From Cyprinodon diabolis (Eukaryota > Chordata > Actinopteri > Cyprinodontiformes > Cyprinodontidae): a stretch of 64,000 bases of DNA. Location of the stretch: assembly GCA_030533445.1 (NCBI GenBank), contig CM060068.1, forward strand, positions 30,614,510 to 30,678,509, in the 5' to 3' direction. Both the position numbers and the translations under genes were made by a program. The notes under the pieces were generated by a model. That model had not been told where the DNA came from. It was given only the letters and a program-made list of their open reading frames with translations, and searched no databases. Shown one piece after another: positions 14,266 through 29,132 of this stretch. Within the stretch, counting starts at the first letter, position 1. Each line of letters begins with the position of its first letter.

Positions 14266-15956
14266 AATACTTGTCAATTCCTTAGAAATATTTAGTTAAA
14301 TAAATAGATGCCATCATTATTGCAATAAATAGTCCATATCTATGTTTTACTAATTAAACAGTAATACCTAATTGGACTTATTGTAATTAGCAAAACATAT
14401 ATTTCCTAAACTATTTATTAACCATCTAATCTATTTTTTTAAAGTTCACAAAACCTATTTTGTTACAGCTGCTCTGTATGATTACTATAGTCAACTTTAA
14501 ACTGTTAATTCTTTAGGAAATCTTACTTAAACCGAGCTTTTCTGCTTGTTTAAAAAGCTGAATTAATGCAGGGTTATTTGTTGGAAGCATTTGTTTCTTA
14601 TTATTTTAGAACCAATTTTATAAATGTGAGAAAGCCAAACAACAACAACAGCTTAGTGCCATTTAAAGCTCTAAATATTCTTGCACTGCAGATAACAACA
14701 GCTCTTTTTGCTAGACCAAGTACCTCTGTTCATCTTCCGTTTTGGGAAAGTTGAGGTGTCTTCAGTGTTAAGGAAAGTTTAGCCTGTCAAGGCTGTGTTC
14801 TCTGTATTCTCTGTGACTCATGGGTAGCTGCATTGATTGATTCACTGCTGGATCTCAGGGCCAAATTTTCCCTTTGAAATGTATAGAAAATGTTGCAGGC
14901 AGTCTGTTCTGCACCTATCCTGTTCTGGACAGTAGGGTGCAGGTCAACTTAACTGAAAAGCATTGAAGAATGTAGTCCCTCATTCTACAGGGACAGCCAT
15001 TCTGGAGATCTCCCAGATGCAGCCCTTTCCAGGTCTACATGAGAGAGGATGAGAGGGCATGTTCTCAGGGCGTTATAGCAAGCACGAGAAAACGTTTCAT
15101 GATGTCCTTCAAAGCTGAAGCTCATTCTTTGGCATCGTCTTAAAGAGGGAGCCTTACTATGAAGGGCAGAGCCAACCTGCATTATATTCTCCCAGTTCTT
15201 ACATTTTGTATCAAGGCTTATGGCACTGCAACTGACAAGAGCTAAGGACAAGGCAGTGTACTTCCTGCAAAATAGTTCTTCATACTAACAGGTTAATGTT
15301 GATTACCCTATGTAGGGAGCAAAGATAATTTGAGATGTTTCTTTACCAGGCCAGACCAGAGCAAGACTCACTATACTTCGGACGATGTCCTCACATCTGC
15401 TTTATCAAAGCCGCAGACAGATATCAACTCCTGACATGGATTAGAAAATCAAACTTATTCTAGCTAAACAATCTAGACTTTAGACTTACTGTCATACTGG
15501 TCAGTTCTAGCTTTAAGGGTCCAGTGCATGCTGAACGTCATAGCTTGATGATCCAGACAAAATTAAATTACCTGGAAAAAGCTAGGAGGGAACCATAGAA
15601 TCTTGAACCAGGCTGGTCTTCAACTAATATATCTTTAGATACTGCCCATGAAAACCACAGATAGGCTAAGACATACAGTACAGGGCAGATCTGGAGAAGT
15701 CTATCCTGGTGAACATAGCCAGGAATAAGTTCAACTTCATGTTAACAATGCAGACAGATTTTTGTTGGGCAGGATGTAAACTTCCTGGATGTTCCATAAA
15801 ATCCAGGGTGGCTGCATCCCAATTTTATTGCAGAAGAGTAGACTTCAAACTAAAAATCCATCAATCAAAACTATATACAGATGGGTAAATGTACTGTTTA
15901 GTAATTGTTATCAACAAAGGAGACATTCTTAAATTGTTGTGTTTCTTTGTTTGCAG

Positions 15957-16102
15957 GCTTGTCAGGGAGCATCTTGGAGAGCAGGAAGTGGCAATTTCCT
16001 TGACCATTGACTCTTTAGAGGAGGAGGATTTAGGAAATTATTCCTGTATTGTGGAAAATAGAGACGGGCGTCGCCAAGCAACCATCCATCTCTTCAGGCG
16101 GG
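15957..16102 (+). CDS. il1rapl1: il1rapl1 exon: second half of third Ig domain
   Basis: The 146-nt exon follows an acceptor ending TTTGCAG and ends at a GTAAG donor. One base completes the split lysine codon of the previous exon; 48 codons follow; the last base starts a glutamate codon finished in the transmembrane exon. The peptide includes [20 protein letters not shown] and then DLGNYSC, the classic DxGxYxC motif around the second Ig cysteine, ending in [12 protein letters not shown] just before the membrane. Upstream in-frame sequence back to 15889 is intron read-through and is not part of the protein. Confidence 0.93.
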
Positions 16103-19100
16103 GTAAGAAATACTGGGTATTTCCCATTTCAAATTTAAAAACTAACATCTTTTTACATTTTTTTCATAGAATTCAGTTTTCCGTGTCAGATATTTTGCCC
16201 GCTTTAAGCTTAGTCATAAATAAAATAATCAAAGCAGGCTGCAACATTTCATCAGATACTTTGTTCTCTTTTTTCTTTTTCATCAGTTTGTTTATATTTA
16301 CCCACACTTTGTGATTGCATTTGGTACTGTCTTATCTTCAGTGTTTGCACCAGCAGCTTTGTAGCTATTTTGGCTCTCTTGCATGACTTCTCTGAAGCTC
16401 TTTTCATGCTCTGGCTGTCACCCCACAAGAGAGGTAATTTGATGGCTGTTTAAACAACAAATTGGTCCTCAGCTTTTCCCAACTGGCCAATACATCCAGC
16501 ATACAATTACATTTTAAGTCTTTATATGTCTGTTTCTCCGCTTTAATCTCTTTCTCTGTGATCATCCTTTGTAGACAGCCCAGTTCCGTTTGAGTGGTCT
16601 TTTCGGACTGCAGACGGCTTCATTTAACTCTTTTTTTGTCAAAGGAGAGAGAAGCTAAGTCAAGCTCTCTTTGACTCTCTCATCCAGATCTTGATGTGTA
16701 TTTTATGTTTCCCACAAAAAAAAACACATCACTGGCAAGCCTTGCGGCAGGTCTAACGTCGCTGCAGGCTGCCTTTCCTTGTATCTACAAAGAAAGGGAG
16801 AATTTGACAGTATTGGTCAGTGGGCCTTAAATAGTTCCATAAGAGAAGATAATAGGTAATAATCAGCTAGGAGCATTAAAGTTTTTTGAAAAGCCAATGC
16901 AACTTTTTTTTTCCAACATCAAGTTCTTATTTTTTCTTACAGGATTTACTTTTTAGGCAGAGTGGCAGGTAACTGGTAGTTCTTTACAAGTAGCCCTATT
17001 TAACACATTGGTGCTCCCTCCCACCTATTGTCACCCCTGTAAAAGATTTGGAAATGCTTTTATTTAAAAAAAGCATGAAAAAAAGGATTATCTAACTTTT
17101 AAAATTACTTAAACCTATTAAATAGAAAAAATAACATCCTATCAGTTTTTGTTGTGTTTGGTTTTGTTTGTAAATCCGTGGTGTTCCACTTGTGTTAGTG
17201 ATTCCTACTCGTCTCCTATTCCTACCTTAGAATATTATTTTTATTTACACTTGATTTTTTTTTTTATTTAATCAGTTTCCAGGATTCCATTGTTGGTAGT
17301 ATTTAAATAAGATACATTTTCTTTTGTCACTCTTCAAATATGGAAAAACAAAAGAGAACATGCATTTTAAATAAAGGAAAAATGTGTCTTCATCTTCATA
17401 AGTCAGGATAAGGCTAAAACTGCTCTCTACTCAATATCTATTGTATATTCAGAGCAATTATTTAGAACCATTCCAGTATTGACAAACAAGTCTGAATAAA
17501 GACCTGAATTTGTTTTGCCCCAAAACAAAGTTAGAAGGACAGCAAGCACTTTAGAAAGAAATCGTCAGAGCTGATTATATATATATAGTCTGGCCGTCTG
17601 GCGATGTGGCAGTAAGAATAATTGTCTTAATGCCAAAAAAGAGCCCAACAGATTTTACTTTCACAAGTGGAGCAGTAGGGCTATCGTCATAGTGTTCCGC
17701 TTGTTTTATGCATATAAATTTCTTTATTATAATTATTACTCAGAGCTGATTATTAATGTTTACATGCACAAAATTTTACAACTGGATTGAAATGTTTTCA
17801 GAATCATCAAGCAAAAAAGAATTAGCTTGTACTGTTTATATGGACATCTTCCTGGAATGGATGGCCGATTAGGCTAAAAATGTGTCATAAATACGCCAGT
17901 AGAAATATTCTGTCTTGACTATATCGACTCAAACCAGAAGTATAACAACCTGATGTGGGATGCACATTACTCTTTACATTACTAGACATACAGCAACAGC
18001 TTCATCGCGTACAAAACATACCATTCTTTAATCCTGTATCATTCCAAGAAATGCATCCCACAAGGTACCTGTGGGTTGAACAAATGATTAGTGGTTATTT
18101 AAATTCCATTAATTTCAGTTTAATTATATACCGAGAGTTTTATATGTTTCAAAACACACCTAGTTATCTCAAGACATTTTACATGGACAGTTCAAACAGA
18201 TCATATAATCAGATGAAATAGGTCTAGCAACAATGATTTTGTGGGATAAAAAACAATTAGCTTGTATGGTATTTTCCATATGAATTAGATCAATATTTAT
18301 TTTTTGTTTTCCATATTTAAGAGTGATTTTTGCTACAGTAATAGACTAATAATTCATTTTAATATTTTTTTTACTAGAGATACCAATACATTTGGAGGGG
18401 TGTGTTGTTTGATACATAGTACAATTATTAGCACTTCTTCAATGACTTTCAAGACTGACCCCAGCAGTCTATGGGTGAGAGGCGGGGTACACCCTGGAGA
18501 GGTCACCAGTCCAGAAAAACAATCATTTATGCACATACTCACACCTAAGGAGAATTTAGAGAAGCCAATTAACCTAACAGTCACCTTTTTGGACTGTGGG
18601 AGAAAGCCGGAGTACCCAGAGAGAGACCATACATGCACAGGGAAAACATGCAAACTCCATGCAGAAAGACCCCAGGCCGGGAACCGAAGCCTACAAGGCA
18701 GAAGTGCTACCCACTGCTGCCTTATACAGCCATATACAGAATATATAGAGCTCATTAAAAAAATAATAAATTTCTGAAGACTAATTAGTCATAAAAATGT
18801 GAAATTCTCTTGTTAAAAATAAAGTTTTGCTTTTGATTACATTAAACAAAAAAGGGAAAGGTTATCTAAACAATATAGGAAAGAAAACATATTTCTGCTT
18901 TATATTGTTTCTTTGGCGGCATGAGAATACGTGTATCTCTGCTCTGTCTGATAAAATAGAGATAGGATTGCAGCTGCCATGGCAGCCATGCAGTGTTAAA
19001 GCCCACAGTGTGACAAAGATAAAAGTTGAACGTGTTCTAGCTGAGCCAACCAGGTAAATGCTGCTTTAATACACATCATAACTCATCCTCAAGCCAGGTC

Positions 19101-19673
19101 TCAGGGGAGACATGGAGACGATAATGGAGAAGAGAAATGGACTGAAAAGGGAAGGAAAAAAGGGCGCAAACACAGATGGAGAAGCAAGTGACAGCAAGAT
19201 GAGTAATCTAAAACCCGTTGTTTTGAAAATGCCGCCATCCATGTCCAGAATTGTTACAGCCCCACTATGGATGACGGTGAGGGTGCAGAGCTGTGTCATT
19301 GCTACACCATGAAAAAGAAATGAAGCCCATTTCTCATTAGATTTTTGTGCCCCTCATGTCTCCCTGTGCAATGTGTTCTCTCATTTTTCTCAAACTTATT
19401 ATAGGCCTTATGTCTCTGAAGACTGATTCTGCTTGCTTTGTTCTGAAGCTTGGAGACTTCTATAGGTTGTCCAGCTTTTTGGCAAAAGTTAAATTCCCTT
19501 TTAAATGCAAATTCTCTTACTTTGAATGTTGTTAAACAAAAATGGATTGATCCTGGTTCCATTTTAATGCAGAAACAATACTCTTAACTACCAAATCTGT
19601 AAAAGGAGACAAAACTGTGATTGTGTCAGCAGTTTTTCTCATATTTTCTGTCTGTGTTTTTTGTCCTCATCAG
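16103..19673 (+). other. il1rapl1 intron before the transmembrane exon
   Basis: A 3.6-kb GT-AG intron. It contains a degraded copy of the 43.3-kb dispersed repeat near 18,140-18,215 (TATCTCAAGACATTTTACA) and a reverse-oriented SINE-like copy at 18,444-18,730. The rest is AT-rich unique sequence. Confidence 0.7.
18444..18730 (-). repeat. SINE-like repeat, family A, reverse copy
   Basis: Read on the minus strand this gives the family A sequence: head with GGCAGCAGTGGGTAGCAC, then CATGGAGTTTGCATGTTTTC, then TCTCTGGGTACTCCGGC and a tail ending near GCCTCTCACCCATAGACTG. Long frames on both strands here come from the repeat, not from a gene. Confidence 0.65.
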
Positions 19674-19817
19674 AGCTCATGTACACGGTGGAGCTGGCAG
19701 GAGGTCTGGGAGCGATTCTGCTGCTTCTCATCTTCCTCATCTCCGTCTACAAATGCTACAAGATTGAGCTGATGCTTTTTTATAGGAGGCACTTTGGCAG
19801 CGAAGATGTAGATGGAG
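19674..19817 (+). CDS. il1rapl1: il1rapl1 exon: transmembrane segment
   Basis: The 144-nt exon starts after CCTCATCAG and ends at a GTAAGG donor. Two bases complete the split glutamate codon, then 47 codons, then one base of the next split codon. It encodes a juxtamembrane stretch ([10 protein letters not shown]), a hydrophobic helix of about 20 residues ([15 protein letters not shown]), and a cysteine- and lysine-containing stop-transfer start of the cytoplasmic side ([16 protein letters not shown]). This region is strongly conserved in IL1RAPL proteins and anchors the receptor in the postsynaptic membrane. Confidence 0.94.
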
Positions 19818-23233
<3,416 letters not shown>

Positions 23234-23668
23234 TGATTAACACGTTGTCTTCATTGTTTCCACTGTTTTCGTCTTATGTTTTGTACTGTTAAACAGATTT
23301 AGGCTTAAGGCTGTCAGAAAGTTCACCGTATATATTGCTACCAATCAACATGTGACAACAAGTCTTTAGCATTATTCTATAATTATTGAATTCCTGTACG
23401 TTTTATTGATTGATCTCTTTGGACCCTGCAGTTTACAGTATTGTGGGCTTAGTTTATTGTGAAAGCTCTGTGCCCACTTTTACATTTTCTAGTGCCACCA
23501 CTGTAAGTGTTATGGTAAAACCATGGATATCCCAAACATAGCTGGTCAGTAATAATCACACGCTCCTTTCCTCTTTGTAATTTGAAGTTGTTATTGAATA
23601 TTCATCAACATGGGATTTTTTCCCTAATTAAATACATAATACATTATTTGTAGCAAAACGAATCCAGG

Positions 23669-25667
23669 GATCCGTTTCACAAAGCAGGTTTAACAAATTC
23701 AGATGCAAATCCACAATTCTAATTGATCTAGCCTAAAGTCCAGAACTCTGAGTGTTCGGTTTCACAAGGGCTGATATCAATTAGTTCAATCAATTTTAAC
23801 TAGGTACACTCATAGTTAAGCGTATGTGCAACAAGCCATTTTCAGTGGCGCACTTATTCAACGAGTCACCATGACAACAGGCAACAGGAACAGCCTATTT
23901 CACCCCACTGGAACTCAAGATTTTTTTGCAGAAATGCAAAAAAATAAAATAAAAAAGAAGAATATGTTTAAAAGACAGCGACACAGCACTACAGCTAAGG
24001 GAGAGGAAGATGATAAAGGAGAAGATTGTTGCTCGAGTTAATGCGGAAGTTTATATGAAGTGGGCTATGGCAGGCCATTTATACATTTATTAAAAGCACT
24101 CCTCTCTGTTGTTCCATTTGTAGATCACTAGAATAAGATTCTTCCTGATCAAAATCACACTCATAGACCTAACTGTAATAATATATTTTCTAAATTACTT
24201 TTTTGTCGCAGAAACTGAATTTTAGAAAGTAAAAAACAAAACAAAATTATACTAGTAAGAATAAATTTTTATATATCTAGAAATGTTTACACATTTTAAG
24301 TGGTCGTTCTGACATTTATCACACTGCAAAAAACATCTAGAATTAAGTAAAAGATGTCTTAAATTAAGTGTATTTACCCTTAATTTGAGCAGGTAAATAA
24401 GATGATCTGCCAATAAAATTAGTATCTTTACTCCTAAAATAAGATAATTAGATAATATACACTTGAAATAAGACAAAGCAATTGTTTTTTTTTTTTATTT
24501 TAAATGTAAATTGTCTTGTTCTTTTGGCAAAGTGTCGCACTAACCTCCTCAATTCAGGAAAAAATTCACTTAATTTGAGCAAAAATTACTTATTTAGATT
24601 TCCATTTTTTGCAGTGTAGCTTGACTGAAAATGTATTTATGATATCTGAAAATCTTTTTTTTCATAGTTGAAATAATACAAATGCTGACCAGTAATATTA
24701 GGAATATGGAGATTCATTTATAGACATCCAGAATGTTTATTCTAGATTTGGAGAATGTCATTGTGTTTAAAAAATTTTTTTTTACAAATATCAGCAATAC
24801 ATACTCAGTAAAACTAGTACTTATCAAAAGGACTTGTCTAAGCTATTGTTTGAAATATTCAGGGATTATTTCTTGAATGGTAGTAGACCAGTGCATCTAT
24901 TTAGGTGACATTTTCTGACAGCAGGTGAAGATGAAGTCTAAAAACGTTGTTCTAATATAAAAATCCTGTTCCTTATGTTGATCCAGTCTGCTTTTACACA
25001 GTAAAGTGTCTTTTGCAGCCGCATCCCATTTATTGGCTTGTTATCATCTCAATGAATGGCCATTATAAGGGCCTATTGGGCCCATAGAGTGGCTTCAGAT
25101 TGTAAAGTAATTCCTTTTCCCTTGAGGAATTAATGAATCTATATATATGTAATCTGAAACTAATTTCAGTAGTTATTCATGTACTGTAAATATAACTAAA
25201 TAAAAATAAAATGATCTGCATCTCGCTTATAATAAACAAACCAAAACAAGTAATCTCATGCCCTGTTAACTGAGTTGTAGAATCCTCTCCCTATAAATAT
25301 TAAATTCTCTGTGAATAAGTGCCGATCATTCTTTAATAAGATCCTCGTTTTTAAAGCCTAATGTGTGTAAGGGACCTAGTTAAGGATTTTTTTCTTTTAT
25401 GCACAAAACTACCACAAAAATTGGAGTAAATCAGGAAATAAAATGGCGTGATTTGCTGTAAGGAGAGCGGAGACAGAGAAAACTCAGTGTTTAATGAAGA
25501 AAACATGCTCCCGACCAGGTTAACCCTTGGGAGAATGTTACCACCATGACTGAAACAGAGGTTGAGGAAACTCTCTTGTTAACTGGAAAAGTCAGAGTCT
25601 CCCTTTTTCAGGTTCAGAAAACAGGTTTAGAAAAGTTTTTGGTAACCCTGCTTCGTGAAGCGGACCT
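23669..25667 (+). mobile_element. Harbinger-like non-autonomous element, copy 2
   Basis: The left end reads GATCCGTTTCACAAAGCAGG. The right end (25,641-25,667) is its approximate reverse complement, GTAACCCTGCTTCGTGAAGC followed by GGACC. These form imperfect terminal inverted repeats about 2 kb apart. The first kilobase matches copy 1. No transposase is evident. The target duplication could not be defined. The Harbinger assignment is an inference and could be another superfamily with similar ends. Confidence 0.5.
24322..24616. mobile_element. small MITE nested in Harbinger-like copy 2
   Basis: A 295-bp AT-rich insert with terminal inverted repeats CACTGCAAAAAA and TTTTTTGCAGTG. Copy 1 of the host repeat reads straight through the same place (TTTATCAGCTTGAC near 13,580), so it serves as the empty site. 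The flanking dinucleotides are CA and TA, so the target duplication is short or has mutated. Confidence 0.7.
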
Positions 25668-26571
25668 CAACTCTGTTAGGCATGTAGACCTGCACTCTTA
25701 ACTTTGGTAAGTTAACCAAATGTTCCTTTATTGTCCTTTTTTAAGTAAATCTTAACCTCTACAGATTACCTCCCACTACAGAAACAGTCAGATTTCCCAA
25801 AGAACATGAATTAAACACAAACCTATGTAAAGTATTCAAGTATTTTGTGCTTCCTGGCTTATCCTACCCAGAAGAGGATAAGTAATCTAATACTTTAATA
25901 AGATGAATATTTCAAATTTCCAAAATATTTAGTTGAAAAGTGTCAGCATGAATTTTTTTTACATGCATCGTCCCAAATGTGTTTGATAGAAGCTGAAGAT
26001 CAAACCTGTTTCTGGACTGGCTACTACTGAAGAGGGAATACAGTATGAGGGATGCACTGGGAGCTGAGATATTGAACAAATTCATCGTCGCCTCTGGTTT
26101 TCATCTATGCAGGAATAAATCCATGAAAATTCTGTGTGAACATATTTTTATGTGAGCTTACTCGTGCCTAGTTAGGAGTCCGTTTGTGCCAGTGGAACAC
26201 AGTGTGCTCTACTTTGTAGCGATGCTGCGTGTTTGTACTGTAGGCTTCATGTGGCACAGATAAAACGCAAAACACATCCTACTTGGTCCAGAAAGAATTA
26301 AACATCAGTGGGAAATGTGCAAAGGCTCCGAGCCACGCCAACTGAGCCGCCTCTATCCTTTAATTAAAAGAAAATTGCCGCCAGCATCAGTGCCAAACAG
26401 AATCATTGCAGATGAATGTCCAATCAGGGAAACATGTTATGTGATTAATTATATGTGAAGATAGAAGCTGAGTGAGAGGAGGCAGCTTTTACAACTGTGT
26501 TTAAAGTTGTTCTGTGTCTTGTCTGTAATGTGTACTGCCTGTGACCTGAATGTTAAAATGTTTATGTTTAG

Positions 26572-26616
26572 GTCTCACCAATGAGCATTACCAGGATGAC
26601 ACTCGACTCTTTGGAG
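26572..26616 (+). CDS. candidate 45-nt cassette exon in the il1rapl1 TIR domain
   Basis: Within the 8.3-kb intron, an acceptor-like TATGTTTAG is followed by 45 nt with no stop in the required phase and a GAG/GTACTC donor. Two bases would complete the codon left open at 23099, 14 codons follow (LTNEHYQDDTRLFG), and the last base pairs with the two bases opening the final exon. Skipping or including it therefore both keep frame. It would put 15 residues directly after box 2 of the TIR domain. GC content (22 of 45) is above that of the intron around it. The polypyrimidine tract is modest, the donor lacks G at +5, and many AG/GT pairs occur by chance in an intron this size. I know of no annotated human counterpart, so this stays a candidate. 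Confidence 0.33.
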
Positions 26617-26810
26617 GTACTCACCCTCTTGCATTTACAGTAGCTGCTTTCATTTACCTTCACATTAGACACTGCAGGGCAATGCAAAAATAGACACTGC
26701 TGCTAAATTAAACCTATGTAAAACCACTCATATATAAATATTCTGTATTTAAAAAAAAGAATATTCTCCACATACTCTATAGTCATAATTTCAAATTGTA
26801 TAATAATATA

Positions 26811-28422
26811 CAGGTGCTGGTCATAAAATTAGAATATCATGAAAAAGTAGATTGATTTCAGTAATTCCATTTAAAAAGTGAAACTTGTATATTATATTCA
26901 TACATTACATACAAACTCATATATTTCAGATGTTTATTTTGTTTAATTTTGATGATTACAAATGACAACAAATGAAAATCTCAAATTCATCATATCAGAA
27001 AATTAGAATATTACTGAAGACCAATAAAAACAAAGGATTTATAGAAATGTTGGCCAACTGAAAAGTATGAACATGAAAAGTATGAGCATGTACAGCACTC
27101 AGTATTTAGTTGGGCCTCCTTTGGCCTGTATTACTGCAGCAATGCGGCGTGGCATGGAGTCGATCAGTCTGTGGCACTGCTCAGGTGTTATGATAGCCCA
27201 GGTTGCTCTAATAGTGGCTTTTAGCTCTTCTGAATTGTTGGGTCTGGTGTATTGCATCTTCTTCTTCACAATACCCCATAGATTTTCTATGGGGTTAAGG
27301 TCAGGAGAGTTTGCTGGCCAATTAAGAACAGGGATACCATGGTCCTTCAACCAGGTACTGGTAGCTTTGGCACTGTGTGCAGGTGCCAAGTCCTGTTGGA
27401 AAATGAAATCTGCATCTCCAAAAAGTTGGTCAGCTGCAGGAAGCATGAAGTGCTCTAAAACTTCCTGGTATGTGGCTGCGTTGACCCTGGACCTCAGAAA
27501 ACACAATGGACCAACACCAGCAGATGACATGGCACCCCAAACCATCACTGACTGTGGAAACTTTACACTGGACTTCAAGCAACGTGGATGAAGTGCCTCT
27601 CTTCTTTTCCTCCAGACTCTGGGACCTTGATTTCCAAAGGAAATGCAAAATTTACTTTCATCAGAGAACATGACTTTGGACCACTCACCAGCAGTCCAGT
27701 CCTGTTTCTCTTTAGCCCAGGCAAGACGCTTCTGACGCTGTCTGTGGTTCAAGAGTGGCTTGACACAAGGAATGCGACAGCAGAAACCCATGTCTTTCAT
27801 ACGTCTGTGTGTGGTGGTTCTTGAAGCACTCACTCCAGCTGCAGTCCACTCTTTGTGAATCTCCCCCACATTTTTGAATGGGTTTTGTTTCACAATCCTC
27901 TCCAGGGTGCGGTTATCTCTCTTGCTTGTACACTTTTTTCGACCACATCTTTTCCTTCCCTTCGCCTCTCTATTAATGTGCTTGGACACTGAGCTCTGTG
28001 AACAGCCAGCCTCTTTAGCGATGACCTTTTGTGTCTTGCCCTCCTTGTGCAAGGTGTCGATGGTCGTCTTTTGGACAACTGTCAAGTCAGCAGTCTTCCC
28101 CATGATTGTGTAGCCTATAGAACTAGACTGAAAGACCATTTAAAGGCTTTTGCAGGTGGTTTGAGTTAATTAGCTGATTAGAGTGTGGCACCAGGGGCCA
28201 TCAATTTTGAACCTTTTCACAATATTCTAATTTTCTGATATGATGAATTTGAGATTTTCATTTGTTGTCATTTGTAATCATCAAAATTAAACAAAATAAA
28301 CATCTGAAATATATGAGTTTGTATGTAATGTATGAATATAATATACAAGTTTCACTTTTTAAATGGAATTACTGAAATCAATCTACTTTTTCATGATATT
28401 CTAATTTTATGACCAGCACCTG
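26811..28422 (-). mobile_element. Tc1-like transposon, apparently intact
   Basis: A 1,612-bp element flanked by TA on both sides (26,809-26,810 and 28,423-28,424). The terminal inverted repeats are 202 bp (26,811-27,012 and 28,221-28,422), begin CAGGTGCTGGTCATAAAATT, and look identical along their whole length. The single gene between them is a full-length transposase read from the minus strand, antisense to il1rapl1. Long inverted repeats of this kind are typical of the IR/DR Tc1 group in fish. Identical ends and an open frame point to recent insertion. Confidence 0.95.
27099..28103 (-). CDS. Tc1-like DD34E transposase, intact
   Basis: 334 codons from the ATG at 28,101-28,103 (start MGKTADLTVV, the usual Tc1 start; an in-frame extension to 28,139 exists but is atypical) to the stop at 27,099. 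The N-terminal third holds a paired-type helix-turn-helix (IAKEAGCSQSSVSKHINREA, residues about 28-47) and a basic hook (GRKRCGRKK). The catalytic triad is complete: D148 in FSDESKF, D238 in FQQDLAPAH and E273 in DLNPIENLWG, with 34 residues between the last two. Length and motifs fit an active cut-and-paste transposase. The frame has no stops or shifts. Confidence 0.95.
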   Translation of the reverse strand: MGKTADLTVVQKTTIDTLHKEGKTQKVIAKEAGCSQSSVSKHINREAKGRKRCGRKKCTSKRDNRTLERIVKQNPFKNVGEIHKEWTAAGVSASRTTTHRRMKDMGFCCRIPCVKPLLNHRQRQKRLAWAKEKQDWTAGEWSKVMFSDESKFCISFGNQGPRVWRKRREALHPRCLKSSVKFPQSVMVWGAMSSAGVGPLCFLRSRVNAATYQEVLEHFMLPAADQLFGDADFIFQQDLAPAHSAKATSTWLKDHGIPVLNWPANSPDLNPIENLWGIVKKKMQYTRPNNSEELKATIRATWAIITPEQCHRLIDSMPRRIAAVIQAKGGPTKY

Positions 28423-28969
28423 TAGTTTCTGGTTTCCGGATCCTTTTTGAGTAAATTTCAAGTAAAGTTCATCACTAACTATGAAAGAAGTACATATATT
28501 TCAGCTAATAATAAACATGATAAATACAGTAGATCTTATACACTATCAGTACTATCATTGCTCATAGCCCTAAGTTAATTTTCTTAGAAAACTAGAATAT
28601 AGCAGCTAAAAAAACAGATTTTTATGGAACAATGTAATCTCATTTTATGGCTATTTCGAGCATTGACACCCTTCACAGGGAGGGATAGCCACCAAGGTTA
28701 TTGCTGAACAAGCTTTTTAAGTTGCTCTATATCTAAGGGGTATTAATGGAAAGTTAATTGGAAGTAAAGGGTGTGTTAAAAGGATGTAGAAACAACAGGA
28801 ATATAGAAACAGCCTGCAGAGGACTGGCAAGCAGTGCCTACGGAAGAGTTTCCACTGTGTTTACTCAAGTCAAAAGGCAGAACAACTACCTAGAAGAAAA
28901 CTTGGAGAGCACCTTTTGCTTTCCTCTGCTGACAAGCTGGATGGGAGATGAAGATCATCATCTTGGAGT

Positions 28970-29132
28970 GGGGTGGCGGCCTAGTGGTTAGGGCATAGGG
29001 CTTTGAATCCCGCACTGCTCCCCGAGCGCCTCACAATGGCAGCTCACTGCTCCCCAAGGGGATGGGTTAAATGCAGAGAAGTAATTTCCCTCTGGGATTA
29101 TTATCATATATAAATTCAAAAAAAAAAAAAAA
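28970..29132 (+). repeat. tRNA-derived SINE-like repeat (family B) with A tail
   Basis: It starts with a tRNA-like head (GGCGGCCTAGTGGTTAGGGC, then TTTGAATCCCGC resembling a B box), continues with CTGCTCCCCAAGGGGATGGG and ends in a run of about 18 A. A related head, reversed, is seen near 48,715-48,765. Confidence 0.65.

Larger units (their letters stand above)
6229..15956 (+). other. il1rapl1 intron between Ig-domain exons
   Basis: A 9.7-kb GT-AG intron. It contains a dispersed repeat at 8,590-9,250, Harbinger-like repeat copy 1 from 12,940, a TAA-type microsatellite at 13,504-13,531, a poly-C/(CA)n tract at 12,507-12,538 and a possible repeat at 14,068-14,265. A stretch at 7,690-7,870 looks less AT-rich and unique. 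No exon was recognised. Confidence 0.7.

Noticed and set aside
15889..15956. Upstream in-frame extension of the second Ig exon with a Met at 15889
   Set aside because: It crosses a clear acceptor (TTTGCAG) and the phase fits only when the exon starts at 15957.
18304..18777. 157- and 133-codon frames on both strands
   Set aside because: They run through a SINE-like repeat copy and adjacent sequence; similar frames occur in the other copies.
27067..27591. 174-codon plus-strand frame in the Tc1 element
   Set aside because: Antisense shadow of the transposase, with no recognisable features of its own.
28104..28139. Longer start of the Tc1 transposase
   Set aside because: The 12 extra residues have no match to family starts; the usual Tc1 start MGKT lies at 28,103.
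28970..29010. Possible tRNA gene
   Set aside because: A tRNA-like head is present but no full cloverleaf, and it is followed by SINE body and A tail.
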